18,642 bases of DNA from Clostridiaceae bacterium. GTDB taxonomy: Bacteria > Bacillota > Clostridia > Oscillospirales > Acutalibacteraceae. This document shows, piece by piece, positions 6,883 to 15,053 of this stretch. How positions within the stretch are numbered: the first letter of the stretch is position 1; every line of letters begins with the position of its first letter. The position numbers and the translations under genes are program-made. The notes below the pieces were generated by a model, which was given only the letters and a program-made list of their open reading frames with translations, did not search any database and had not been told where the DNA came from. The DNA is taken from positions 1 to 18,642 of the forward strand of contig JAEDKI010000014.1 in assembly GCA_016295895.1 (NCBI GenBank), in the 5' to 3' direction.

Positions 6883-7941
6883 ATGGTTGTATTTTTGCTT
6901 GTCCTTTTAATATGTTGTCTATTCGGAATTAAATTTGCTTCCGGCAAAGGCTTTTCGGACTATATGTCGCCGCAAAAAAGCGGCGCAATTAAAGGAATAT
7001 TCACGGTTATCGTGCTTTTTTCTCATGTCAGAAAATTTATTGATCTCGACAAAACTCCTTTGAATCTTCCTTACGGTAAATTTCTCAGCTTTCTCGGTCA
7101 GCTTATGGTCGTTATGTTTCTTTTTTATTCGGGATACGGAATCATGCTCGGCTTGCAGAAAAAAGACGGTTATCTTAAATCTCTGATCACAAAAAGGACA
7201 CCTAAAGTCATTCTGCATTTTGACATTGCGGTTCTTTGCTATTTTATCTCAAATACCATTCTCGGGAACCGCTATCCCATCAAGAAACTGCTCCTTGCAT
7301 TTATCGGAGTTTCGGATGTCGGAAATCCGGCATGGTTTATATTTACAACGGTGGTACTATATCTTATAACATTTATTTCTTTTGTTATTGCTCGAAAAAA
7401 ACCGGTTGCGGGAACAATAATAACAACACTGTTGACTGCCGCCGCATATGTTGCTTTATTTGTCTGGAAAGGAAAAAGTCATTGGTGGTATGACACAATG
7501 CTTTGCTTCCCTCTCGGAATGTGGTATGCACTCGCAAAACCAAAAATCGACAAGCTGTTGCTGGAAGATTTCAACAAATGGTTCTTCGCTGTCTCATCAA
7601 CGGGAATTGCATTCTTTTTCCTCAAATATGTAATGAAAAATTACGGCTTAAATATGTATTGTTTTGTTCCTGCCGCATTGCTTTTTGCTCTGTTTATTAC
7701 ATTCCTTTCAATGCGTATCAGCGTCGGGAACAAGGTTTTGAACTGGTTCGGAAATCACATATTCAGCATGTATATTCTTCAATACATTCCGATGAATATT
7801 TATAAACATTTCGGGCTGAATAATTATCCCGTTCTCTTTACGCTTTGTACTTTTGCTACGGTTGTTCTCGTTGCAACGGTTTTTGAAATATTGATGAATA
7901 AGCTTGATGTAGCCCTGAAATTATCGAACAAAAAGGCATAA
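6883..7941 (+). CDS. Acyltransferase family 3 membrane protein
   Basis: A 352-residue multi-spanning membrane protein with about ten hydrophobic segments. The signature is the early segment AIKGIFTVIVLFSHVRKF with His48, which corresponds to the K-G-I-x-V-x-x-x-H motif of the acyltransferase-3 family, enzymes that move acetyl or other acyl groups onto envelope sugars and lipids. The segment FLFYSGYGIMLG and the closing FGNHIFSMYILQYIPMNIYKHF also fit the family's first and last helices. Acceptor and donor are unknown. AGAGGT lies just upstream of the ATG. It follows the aldolase gene by 51 bp and converges on the minus-strand acyltransferase gene across a shared terminator. Confidence 0.82.
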   Translation: MVVFLLVLLICCLFGIKFASGKGFSDYMSPQKSGAIKGIFTVIVLFSHVRKFIDLDKTPLNLPYGKFLSFLGQLMVVMFLFYSGYGIMLGLQKKDGYLKSLITKRTPKVILHFDIAVLCYFISNTILGNRYPIKKLLLAFIGVSDVGNPAWFIFTTVVLYLITFISFVIARKKPVAGTIITTLLTAAAYVALFVWKGKSHWWYDTMLCFPLGMWYALAKPKIDKLLLEDFNKWFFAVSSTGIAFFFLKYVMKNYGLNMYCFVPAALLFALFITFLSMRISVGNKVLNWFGNHIFSMYILQYIPMNIYKHFGLNNYPVLFTLCTFATVVLVATVFEILMNKLDVALKLSNKKA

Positions 7942-7987
7942 AAGCACCTCATATCCGAGATTCTTGCCCGGATATGAGGTGCTTTTT
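7940..7987. terminator. Bidirectional terminator between convergent genes
   Basis: An 18-bp perfect stem (7940-7957 with 7969-7986) and 11-base loop. The arms start with AAAA and end with TTTT, so it ends transcripts in both directions. It overlaps the stop codon of the plus-strand gene and abuts the stop of the minus-strand gene. Confidence 0.92.
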
Positions 7988-9000
7988 TAATCTTTTAACG
8001 GCACATTCATTATTTTTATCAAGAAATCATTTAACGGTTTAAAAGACAATAAAACTGTTGTTACAACCGAAAGCGGAATTATCATCCACTCTGAATATCG
8101 GGGAATTATGCTTTCAAAAAACGAAATGACATTCAACTTATTGAAAAACAGGAACAGAATAATATAATGGAAAACATAAACCGAAAGCGTTCTCTGACCA
8201 AATTTTGCGACTTTTCCGAGTTTGTTTTTTTGAGGAATCAAAGCAATAACGGAGCCGCCGACAAGCAAAACAACAAGATAATAAAGCAATCTGATTACAG
8301 CGCCCATCAACGAATCAACGCCGATTTCGTGGAAAGAGCATGTTCCGGTAACCAAAGGACGAAGCCAATAAATATCTTCACTTTTTGTAAAAACTACAAT
8401 TCCGAACAATAAAATGATTATCGGTGCCGCCGCTTTTAAGATCTTTTTTGAAAAAAATTCTTCAACGGTATCTCGTTCAAGGCAATAGCCGAGAAAGAAA
8501 AACGGATAGAGCACAATAAGCCTTGATAAGCTCAAAAACGAGCCGAGCGAGTTATCAAACCCCGCAAAGCATGCAAGAAATGCCGAAAAAACCAGCACAA
8601 ACTTCGGAGAAATGTTTTTGATTAACATTGTTATCATAACGGATAAAGCCAAGACAAGTAAATACCAAGAAAATCCGTCTCCGTAAAAGAGCCTGAACTG
8701 CGGATTCTGACCGTCAATCATTTTAAGAGAAAACTCTATGGCTTTCATAAAAAGAAACAGAATCAAGTATCCGAATATTTTTTCTTTTCTTTTTTCATTT
8801 ATTGTCCTTTTTGCAAACAAGCCGGAAACAAAGAAGAAAACGGGCATATGAAAAGTATAGAGGAACAAATATAACGCCCTCATGCTTTCGCACTTATTGG
8901 TATAATAATCCGCCATATGACCGAGAACAACGAGAAATATCAGCAATAATTTAAGAATATCCCAGCTTTGGCTTCTTTGCTTTAAATCAGTTGAATTCAA
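7987..9000 (-). CDS. Acyltransferase family 3 membrane protein (O-acetyltransferase-like)
   Basis: A 337-residue multi-spanning membrane protein. The N terminus SWDILKLLLIFLVVLGHMADYY carries the family-3 acyltransferase motif with His28 and Asp31, and YTFHMPVFFFVSGLF at about 48-62 is the typical second helix with His51, as in WecH/OatA-type membrane O-acetyltransferases. The start is TTG at 9000, because the next in-frame Met lies inside the catalytic helix. A GGGAG lies 11 bases upstream, inside the end of the upstream gene, 8 bp away, so translation is probably coupled. Cotranscribed with the GT2/TagF-type gene, it may modify the polymer that protein makes or an associated glycan (inference). 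Confidence 0.85.
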   Translation of the reverse strand: MNSTDLKQRSQSWDILKLLLIFLVVLGHMADYYTNKCESMRALYLFLYTFHMPVFFFVSGLFAKRTINEKRKEKIFGYLILFLFMKAIEFSLKMIDGQNPQFRLFYGDGFSWYLLVLALSVMITMLIKNISPKFVLVFSAFLACFAGFDNSLGSFLSLSRLIVLYPFFFLGYCLERDTVEEFFSKKILKAAAPIIILLFGIVVFTKSEDIYWLRPLVTGTCSFHEIGVDSLMGAVIRLLYYLVVLLVGGSVIALIPQKNKLGKVAKFGQRTLSVYVFHYIILFLFFNKLNVISFFESIIPRYSEWMIIPLSVVTTVLLSFKPLNDFLIKIMNVPLKD

Positions 9001-9007
9001 CGGCTAT

Positions 9008-11614
9008 TCATCTCCCGCTTTTCAGAGCATCATACAGCCCTTTGCAATGTTCACTTTTGCTGATAAAGAATCTGCTCATTCTTTCATCATAAATCGGTTT
9101 TGATTTAAAATCATTTCCGAAAATATCTTCAAGTGCTTTCAGAAGCTCGTCAGCCGTTTGAGTAACCTCGCCAAAACCATCTTCAAGAGGCAGATCGAGC
9201 TTATAATAAGTGTGGGTCACTCCTGCCTTGAAGAGCTCATAATCGGGAACAAAATAAATAATCGGACGGTGAAGATAGACAAAATCAAATACTATTGACG
9301 AATAATCCGTTATCATTAACGCATATTTTTGCATTTCAACCGTTTCATTCATTATATTTACTCTCGGATTGTTTATCGTAAAGCAATGATCATACGGGCT
9401 GAAAATGGGGTGATTCTTGAAATCAAGAGTCAAATCGTATTTTTCGAGAAGCTCGGCGAGCTTTTCGGAATTCAAAAATTCATTGATCCGGTTAAAGAAA
9501 GGCGAAGCAAGGAATTTATCCTCAAATAAGTCACGGGTGTTGTTGACATAGTCACCGATAAGATTCTTTCGCCACGAAGGAGAAAACAAGATTCTGTTCT
9601 CATGCTTTTTTGACATATCTATCGAATCAAATCTCGGCATTCCCGTCGGAATAAGATCCTTTTCTTTGAAATTATAGATTTCTTTGAAATTCTTGATTTC
9701 GAATTCAGAGGATACAACAATCTTGTTAACATTAGCTCTTTCTTTTGAATAAAGCAACGGCAGATTTGCATGAAGGATTCCGTGCTGAAGATAAATAACT
9801 TCATAATCCGTTATATCGGAATACCATTTCAGCGGCATATCTCCGAAAGGAGAAATAATTGAAACGGAATTGAAAGAAGTTAAAATCTTTTTGCAATTCA
9901 GGAATAACAGTTTATGCTTTATGCTTTTGAATTCAACAAGATTGGCTCTTTGCTTTGAATTGAAATATTTTGAACGGTCTTTTAAACCGTCAATAATATA
10001 ATATCTTTCAACTCCGTCATCAATTGAAAAATCATGCAAAAACTGATAGTATGCGTTATCAAAAATATTTTCTCTGTCGCAATAAATCCAGATTTCTTTC
10101 TCTCGCTTGTATTTTCGGGCGATTTTCCGATAAGCCAAAGCCCTTTTATTCTCGGCTTTTACAACATTATCGGCAAAAGCGGTATATTCCGCAATTGCAG
10201 CCGGGTTATCCTTTTCTATTCTGAAATAATCTGATTTGGCTTTATACTCAACAGAATAATCATTGCATGCCGTTTTATACTTTGAGCCGTTAACACAGCA
10301 AAGATATCCGAAGATGATTCTCGGTGTTATTATAAAGCCGTTAATCTCCATGCCGAACATAAAGGCGTTTTGGTCTTCAAGCTCAATTTCAAAATCAAAA
10401 CCGCCGAAAGAATTTGTCTTCGTTCTGCTCTTATAATAGCTTAAAACCGTTTCTTTCAATTGAATTATGTGTTTTTCGTTATGTATATCAGTATAGTAAA
10501 AATCTATGTCTTTAAAACTGAAGAAAGAATTCTTTATATATCCCGCAATGCAGAATTTGTTATCATGAACTTTAAGCGTGTTAAAAACAACGGTATAATT
10601 CTGTGACAGCCAAAGAGAATCATCGCCGTAAACGCTGAAAGAATTGCTGTTAAATACGCAATTCCCCTTTTCACCTTTCAATCTCATCAGATATTCAACA
10701 TGGAACGGATCAATATAAATTGAATTGCAAATTATATTATTGTTAACACGGTTCAGAATTTCTCGGAGCTTTTCAAGCTGTCTGCTCTCGGTTTCGCTGT
10801 CAATATGGCAGACAAGAGTATCGGATGTGATTCTCCAACTGAGATTATATATAACAAGAGCCTGTGCGACGGGATGATTTATTCTATCTCCGTCATATGT
10901 AAAATCCAACAATTTTTCAAGGAAAGATGTGTATTGTTCAAAGCAATAATAAGGATTATTCATCGTTGAACTTGCTGAATTGGAATGACGGTAATAAGTG
11001 TACTCGGCATCTTTTACAAAACCAAACTTTTGCTTTTTCATCATCCATGAAAAGATAAAAAACTGATCCTCTCCGAGAGAAAGCGATTCATCAAAAAGAA
11101 TCATTTCGTCTCCGGGAAGATTTTTAACGCAGATGTTCATTGTTGTTTGAAGCGTTCTCGGCTCCATGTCATAAATTCCGTCCTGCGTCAGATAATCATA
11201 TCTTCTGTGCGTCGTTAAAACGCCTTTTTCGCTGAGATAATTAATGGTATATGTAACAATATCGGTTTCGGAATAATGTTCTTCAAAGAAATTATATACC
11301 GATTCAAAAGTGTTCGGAGACAAAGTATCATCGGAATCAAGAAATAAAATATATTTTCCTTGAGCAAGTTCAATTCCTTTATTCCTTGCGCTTGAAACTC
11401 CGCCGTTTTCTTTTTCAAAATATACTACATTTTTCTCTCTCGTGAAGCTTTCGCAGATTTCTCCGCTGCTGTCAGTTGATCCGTCATTCACAAAAATAAT
11501 CTGATATTCATCGGAGCTCATAGTCTGAGCATGAAGACTTTTAAGGCAGTTTTCAAGAAATTTTTCGCAGTTATAAACAGGGATAACAACCGAAATTTTA
11601 AACTTATAATTCAA
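9008..11614 (-). CDS. GT2 / CDP-glycerol glycerophosphotransferase fusion protein
   Basis: An 868-residue two-domain protein for envelope polymer synthesis. Residues 1 to ~230 form a GT-A glycosyltransferase family 2 domain (KISVVIPVYN at 6-15, VNDGSTDSSG at 42-51, SSARNKG at 74-80, catalytic LDSDD at 92-96). Residues ~230-520 are a less recognisable beta-rich linker. From ~520 to the end there is a TagF/TarF-like domain with the conserved YLQHG (His611), KNHP (His735) and ITDYSS (768-773) motifs. The two histidines correspond to those needed for poly(glycerol phosphate) transfer in TagF. The start is TTG at 11614 with only a weak GGA-type ribosome site; no ATG or GTG in frame could replace it without cutting the GT2 core. 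A 60-base sample in the gene (10441-10500) is 23% G+C, well below the rhamnose genes. Confidence 0.9.
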   Translation of the reverse strand: MNYKFKISVVIPVYNCEKFLENCLKSLHAQTMSSDEYQIIFVNDGSTDSSGEICESFTREKNVVYFEKENGGVSSARNKGIELAQGKYILFLDSDDTLSPNTFESVYNFFEEHYSETDIVTYTINYLSEKGVLTTHRRYDYLTQDGIYDMEPRTLQTTMNICVKNLPGDEMILFDESLSLGEDQFFIFSWMMKKQKFGFVKDAEYTYYRHSNSASSTMNNPYYCFEQYTSFLEKLLDFTYDGDRINHPVAQALVIYNLSWRITSDTLVCHIDSETESRQLEKLREILNRVNNNIICNSIYIDPFHVEYLMRLKGEKGNCVFNSNSFSVYGDDSLWLSQNYTVVFNTLKVHDNKFCIAGYIKNSFFSFKDIDFYYTDIHNEKHIIQLKETVLSYYKSRTKTNSFGGFDFEIELEDQNAFMFGMEINGFIITPRIIFGYLCCVNGSKYKTACNDYSVEYKAKSDYFRIEKDNPAAIAEYTAFADNVVKAENKRALAYRKIARKYKREKEIWIYCDRENIFDNAYYQFLHDFSIDDGVERYYIIDGLKDRSKYFNSKQRANLVEFKSIKHKLLFLNCKKILTSFNSVSIISPFGDMPLKWYSDITDYEVIYLQHGILHANLPLLYSKERANVNKIVVSSEFEIKNFKEIYNFKEKDLIPTGMPRFDSIDMSKKHENRILFSPSWRKNLIGDYVNNTRDLFEDKFLASPFFNRINEFLNSEKLAELLEKYDLTLDFKNHPIFSPYDHCFTINNPRVNIMNETVEMQKYALMITDYSSIVFDFVYLHRPIIYFVPDYELFKAGVTHTYYKLDLPLEDGFGEVTQTADELLKALEDIFGNDFKSKPIYDERMSRFFISKSEHCKGLYDALKSGR

Positions 11615-11667
11615 AGCAAAAACACATCCGTTAATATTTTTAAATTTTCATATAACAATTTTTTATA

Positions 11668-11696
11668 ATTCTACACTAAAAACTTCAAAAAATCAA
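11668..11696 (-). promoter_or_regulatory. Promoter of the cell-surface operon
   Basis: Minus strand: TTGATT (11691-11696), 17-bp spacer, TAGAAT (11668-11673). It gives a ~45-nt AT-rich leader before the TTG start of the fusion protein and diverges from the rhamnose promoter about 50 bp away. Confidence 0.65.
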
Positions 11697-11744
11697 CACT
11701 CAAATCGGTAAATGTAGTATTATTTATTTGTTGCTTAATCTTTA

Positions 11745-11773
11745 TTGACATTATTCTCTTTAAAGTGTATTAT
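11745..11773 (+). promoter_or_regulatory. Promoter of the rhamnose operon
   Basis: Perfect -35 TTGACA (11745-11750), 17-bp spacer, -10 TATTAT (11768-11773), 26 bp before the rhaA start. I looked for a catabolite-repression (cre) site or a clear regulator palindrome in this 179-bp intergenic region and found none convincing. Confidence 0.8.
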
Positions 11774-11799
11774 TAAATAAACGATTAAGGAGGTTGAGC

Positions 11800-13038
11800 A
11801 TGACCAGATTTGACGGCGCAAAAGAAATATATTCGGCTTACGGAATCGACGCAGAAAAAGCGATTGAAGCGCTCGGCAATGTTACCGTTTCCGTTCATTG
11901 CTGGCAGGGCGACGATGTCGGAGGCTTTGACAGCCCCGAGGCTCTTTCCGGCGGTATTCAGACAACGGGCAATTATCCCGGCAAGGCAAGAACGCCCGAT
12001 GAGCTTATGGCAGACATTGACAAGGCGTTCAGCCTTATTCCCGGCAAAAAGAAATTGAATCTTCACGCAAGCTATGCGATTTTTGACGGTGAAAAAGCAG
12101 ACAGAGACGCTCTGAGACCCGAGCATTTCAAGAAATGGGTTGACTTTGCAAAAGAAAGAGGAATCGGTCTTGATTTCAATCCGACTTTCTTTTCTCACCC
12201 AATGGTTAAGGACGGGCTTACCCTTTCTTCACCCGATGAAGCGGTTCGCTCCTTCTGGGTTGAACACGGCAAACGATGCATTGAGATTTCGCAGTATTTC
12301 GCCGAGGAAACAGGCGTTCCCTGCGTTATGAACATATGGATTCCCGACGGTTGCAAGGATATTCCCGCTGACCGTCTCTCCCCTCGCCTGCGTTTCAAAA
12401 AATCGCTCGATGAAATTCTTTCCGTTCCCTATGACAAGAGCAAGGTTTATGTTACCCTTGAATCAAAGGTTTTCGGCATCGGCGTTGAATCCTACACTGT
12501 CGGTTCGGCTGAATTCTGCCTGAGCTACTCCGCCAAAAACGGAATAGTTCCGCTTATGGATAACGGTCATTATCATCCCACAGAGCTTGTTTCCGATAAA
12601 ATATCGGCATTGCTCGCTTTTAACGATAAAATAGCTCTCCACATAACAAGAGGCGTTCGTTGGGACAGCGACCATGTTGTTCTTCTCGACGATGAAACAA
12701 AAGAGATTGCAAAAGAAATAGTCAGAAATGACGCTCTCGGCAGAGTGTTCATTGCCACCGATTATTTTGACGCTTCAATCAACAGAATCAGCGCATGGGT
12801 AACGGGCGTTCGCAGCGTTCAGAAGGCTTTGCTTTTTGCAATGCTTCAGCCTTGTGAAAAAATGAAAGAGCTTCAGGATAAATCCGATTTTACTCAGCTT
12901 ATGGTTCTCAGCGAAGAAATGAAAATGATGCCTTTCGGAGATATCTGGAACGAATATCTTTCAAGACAGGGCGTTGAAGCCGATTACTTCGGCAATATCA
13001 AGGAATATGAAAAGAAAGTTTTGGTGAACAGAAAATGA
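11800..13038 (+). CDS. rhaA: L-rhamnose isomerase RhaA
   Basis: Catalyses the reversible conversion of L-rhamnose to L-rhamnulose (EC 5.3.1.14), the first step of rhamnose breakdown; cytoplasmic, metal-dependent TIM barrel. The 412-residue length is normal for the family (about 415-420). The N-terminal HCWQGDDVGGFD (33-44) is a RhaA signature, followed by KLNLHASYAIFDGE, GIGLDFNPTFFSHP, NIWIPDG and the metal-site region PLMDNGHYHP. The ATG at 11800 has AAGGAGGT five bases upstream; a TTG two codons earlier (11794) is less likely because it lies in the ribosome site. It is the first gene of the operon, and its stop overlaps the rhaD start (ATGA). Confidence 0.96.
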   Translation: MTRFDGAKEIYSAYGIDAEKAIEALGNVTVSVHCWQGDDVGGFDSPEALSGGIQTTGNYPGKARTPDELMADIDKAFSLIPGKKKLNLHASYAIFDGEKADRDALRPEHFKKWVDFAKERGIGLDFNPTFFSHPMVKDGLTLSSPDEAVRSFWVEHGKRCIEISQYFAEETGVPCVMNIWIPDGCKDIPADRLSPRLRFKKSLDEILSVPYDKSKVYVTLESKVFGIGVESYTVGSAEFCLSYSAKNGIVPLMDNGHYHPTELVSDKISALLAFNDKIALHITRGVRWDSDHVVLLDDETKEIAKEIVRNDALGRVFIATDYFDASINRISAWVTGVRSVQKALLFAMLQPCEKMKELQDKSDFTQLMVLSEEMKMMPFGDIWNEYLSRQGVEADYFGNIKEYEKKVLVNRK

Positions 13039-13856
13039 AAAACATAACGGACGCACCCTTTGTCAAGGGTATGTGCAAAGCAACCGCAAATATGTATCGC
13101 ATGGGTTGGGACGAAAGAAACGGCGGCAACATCAGCATGATGCTTGATAACGATGAGGTTTCGGAATATCTCGACATTAACAAGCCGATAAGAACCATTC
13201 CCATGGGCTTTGACGCAAAGGTTCTTATTGGAAAAATCTTCATCGTAACCGGCACGGGTAAATACTTCAAGAATGTTGAGGACGACCCCGAAAATAATCT
13301 CGGCATAATCAGAATTGCCGAGGACGGCGTTAACGCCGAGCTTCTTTGGGGCTACAGCGACGGCGGCAGACCGACTTCCGAGCTTCCCGCTCATCTCATG
13401 AGCCATATTTCAAGGCTTTCAAAGAATCCCGAAAACAGAGTTATCATGCACAGCCACCCGACAAATACGCTTGCAATGACTTATGTTCATGAATTGAGTG
13501 AAAAGAAATTCACCCACTCTCTTTGGGAAATGTGCACCGAATGCATGGTTGTTTTCCCCGACGGAATCGGCGTTCTTCCCTGGATGGTCTGCGGCACAAA
13601 CGAAATCGGCATTGCAACTGCCGAGAAGATGAAAGAATTCCGCCTCGTTATCTGGGGTCAGCACGGCATTTACGGCTGCGGCAAGGATCTTGACGAAGCT
13701 TTCGGTCTTATAGAAACCGTTGAAAAAGCGGCTCAGCTCTATATGATGACCGCTCACCTGCCCAGAGTCAACACAATAACAGACCCCGACCTTGTTGAAA
13801 TCGCAAAGGCTTTTGGTCTTCTTGATGTTTACAGAAAAGATTTTCTTAATCTTTAA
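13035..13856 (+). CDS. rhaD: Rhamnulose-1-phosphate aldolase RhaD
   Basis: Zinc-dependent class II aldolase that splits L-rhamnulose 1-phosphate into dihydroxyacetone phosphate and L-lactaldehyde (EC 4.1.2.19). At 273 residues it matches E. coli RhaD in length. The expected active-site residues line up: Glu116 in PTSELPAH, zinc ligands His139 and His141 in IMHSHPTNT, and His210 in WGQHGIYG. NGGNIS at 30-34 is the family's phosphate-binding segment. The ATG overlaps the rhaA stop by four bases, so translation is likely coupled. Related fuculose or ribulose phosphate aldolases are shorter, and pairing with rhaA settles the substrate. Confidence 0.95.
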   Translation: MKNITDAPFVKGMCKATANMYRMGWDERNGGNISMMLDNDEVSEYLDINKPIRTIPMGFDAKVLIGKIFIVTGTGKYFKNVEDDPENNLGIIRIAEDGVNAELLWGYSDGGRPTSELPAHLMSHISRLSKNPENRVIMHSHPTNTLAMTYVHELSEKKFTHSLWEMCTECMVVFPDGIGVLPWMVCGTNEIGIATAEKMKEFRLVIWGQHGIYGCGKDLDEAFGLIETVEKAAQLYMMTAHLPRVNTITDPDLVEIAKAFGLLDVYRKDFLNL

Positions 13857-13889
13857 TTAAAATAAAAAATCATTTTGGAGGTAATAAAA

Positions 13890-15038
13890 ATGGCAAACAG
13901 ATTTGTACTTAACGAAACTTCTTATCACGGCAAGGGCGCAATCAACGCCATCGCTGACGAAGTAAATGCAAGAGGCTTCAAAAAGGCTCTTGTATGCTGT
14001 GACCCCGACCTTATCAAGTTCGGCGTTGCAGACAAGGTTTTCAATGTTCTCAAGGGTGCCGGTATCGCATATGATGTTTACAGCGAAATTCAGGCAAACC
14101 CGACAATCGAGAATGTTCAGAACGGCGTTAAAGCCTTCAAAGAAAGCGGAGCAGACTGCATCATCGCTGTCGGCGGCGGTTCATCAATGGACACCGCAAA
14201 GGGTATCGGCATTATCATTGCAAACCCCGAATTTGCCGATGTCCGTTCTCTTGAGGGCGTTGCACCCACAAAGAACAAGAGCGTTCCCATCATTGCCGTT
14301 CCCACAACCGCAGGCACAGCCGCTGAGGTTACAATCAACTATGTTATCACAGACAGCGAAAAGAACAGAAAAATGGTCTGCGTTGATGTTCACGACATCC
14401 CCGTTGTTGCGGTTGTTGACCCCGACATGATGTCAACAATGCCCGCTTCACTCACCGCCGCAACAGGCATGGACGCTCTCACTCATGCAATCGAAGGCTA
14501 TATCACAAAGGGCGCATGGGAAATGAGCGACATGTTCCACCTCAAGGCAATTGAAATCATTTCAAACAGCCTCAGAGGCGCAGTTGCCAACACGGCAGAA
14601 GGCAGAGAGGGCATGGCTCTCGGCCAGTATGTTGCAGGCATGGGCTTCTCAAATGTCGGCCTCGGCATTGTTCATTCAATGGCTCACCCGCTCGGCGCAC
14701 TTTATAACACACCTCACGGCGTAGCAAACGCAATCATTCTTCCGACCGTTATGGAATACAATGCTCCCGCAACAGGCGACAAATACAGAGACATCGCAAA
14801 AGCAATGGGCGTTGAGGGAACAGACGCAATGAGCATTGAAGAAGCAAGAAAGGCAGCAATTGACGCTGTTAAGCAGCTTTCAAAGGATGTCGGAATTCCT
14901 GCTGACCTTAAAGAAATCGTTAAGCCCGAGGATGTTCCGTTCCTTGCTCAGTCTGCATATGACGACGCCTGCCGCCCCGGTAATCCCAGAGACACGAGCG
15001 TTGAAGAAATCACCGAGCTTTATAAATCACTCATCTGA
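13890..15038 (+). CDS. fucO: Lactaldehyde reductase / iron-containing alcohol dehydrogenase FucO
   Basis: Group III Fe-dependent alcohol dehydrogenase of 382 residues, the length of E. coli FucO. Metal ligands Asp195, His199, His262 and His276 align one residue off the E. coli ligands (196, 200, 263, 277). The nucleotide site GGGSSMD is at 96-101. With rhaA and rhaD it would reduce L-lactaldehyde to L-1,2-propanediol, re-oxidising NADH during anaerobic rhamnose use (EC 1.1.1.77). GGAGG precedes the ATG at 13890; an in-frame ATG at 13875 lies before the ribosome site and is unlikely. Codons are strongly biased to C-ending and a sampled 60-base block (14461-14520) is 53% G+C, which suggests high expression. 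Other alcohol substrates are possible. Confidence 0.93.
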   Translation: MANRFVLNETSYHGKGAINAIADEVNARGFKKALVCCDPDLIKFGVADKVFNVLKGAGIAYDVYSEIQANPTIENVQNGVKAFKESGADCIIAVGGGSSMDTAKGIGIIIANPEFADVRSLEGVAPTKNKSVPIIAVPTTAGTAAEVTINYVITDSEKNRKMVCVDVHDIPVVAVVDPDMMSTMPASLTAATGMDALTHAIEGYITKGAWEMSDMFHLKAIEIISNSLRGAVANTAEGREGMALGQYVAGMGFSNVGLGIVHSMAHPLGALYNTPHGVANAIILPTVMEYNAPATGDKYRDIAKAMGVEGTDAMSIEEARKAAIDAVKQLSKDVGIPADLKEIVKPEDVPFLAQSAYDDACRPGNPRDTSVEEITELYKSLI

Positions 15039-15053
15039 TAAAGGAAGATAATT

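Noticed and set aside
11615..11799. cre or rhamnose-regulator operator in the divergent intergenic region
   Set aside because: No sequence fits the cre consensus, and the only palindromes are short AT runs such as TTATTAAATAA.
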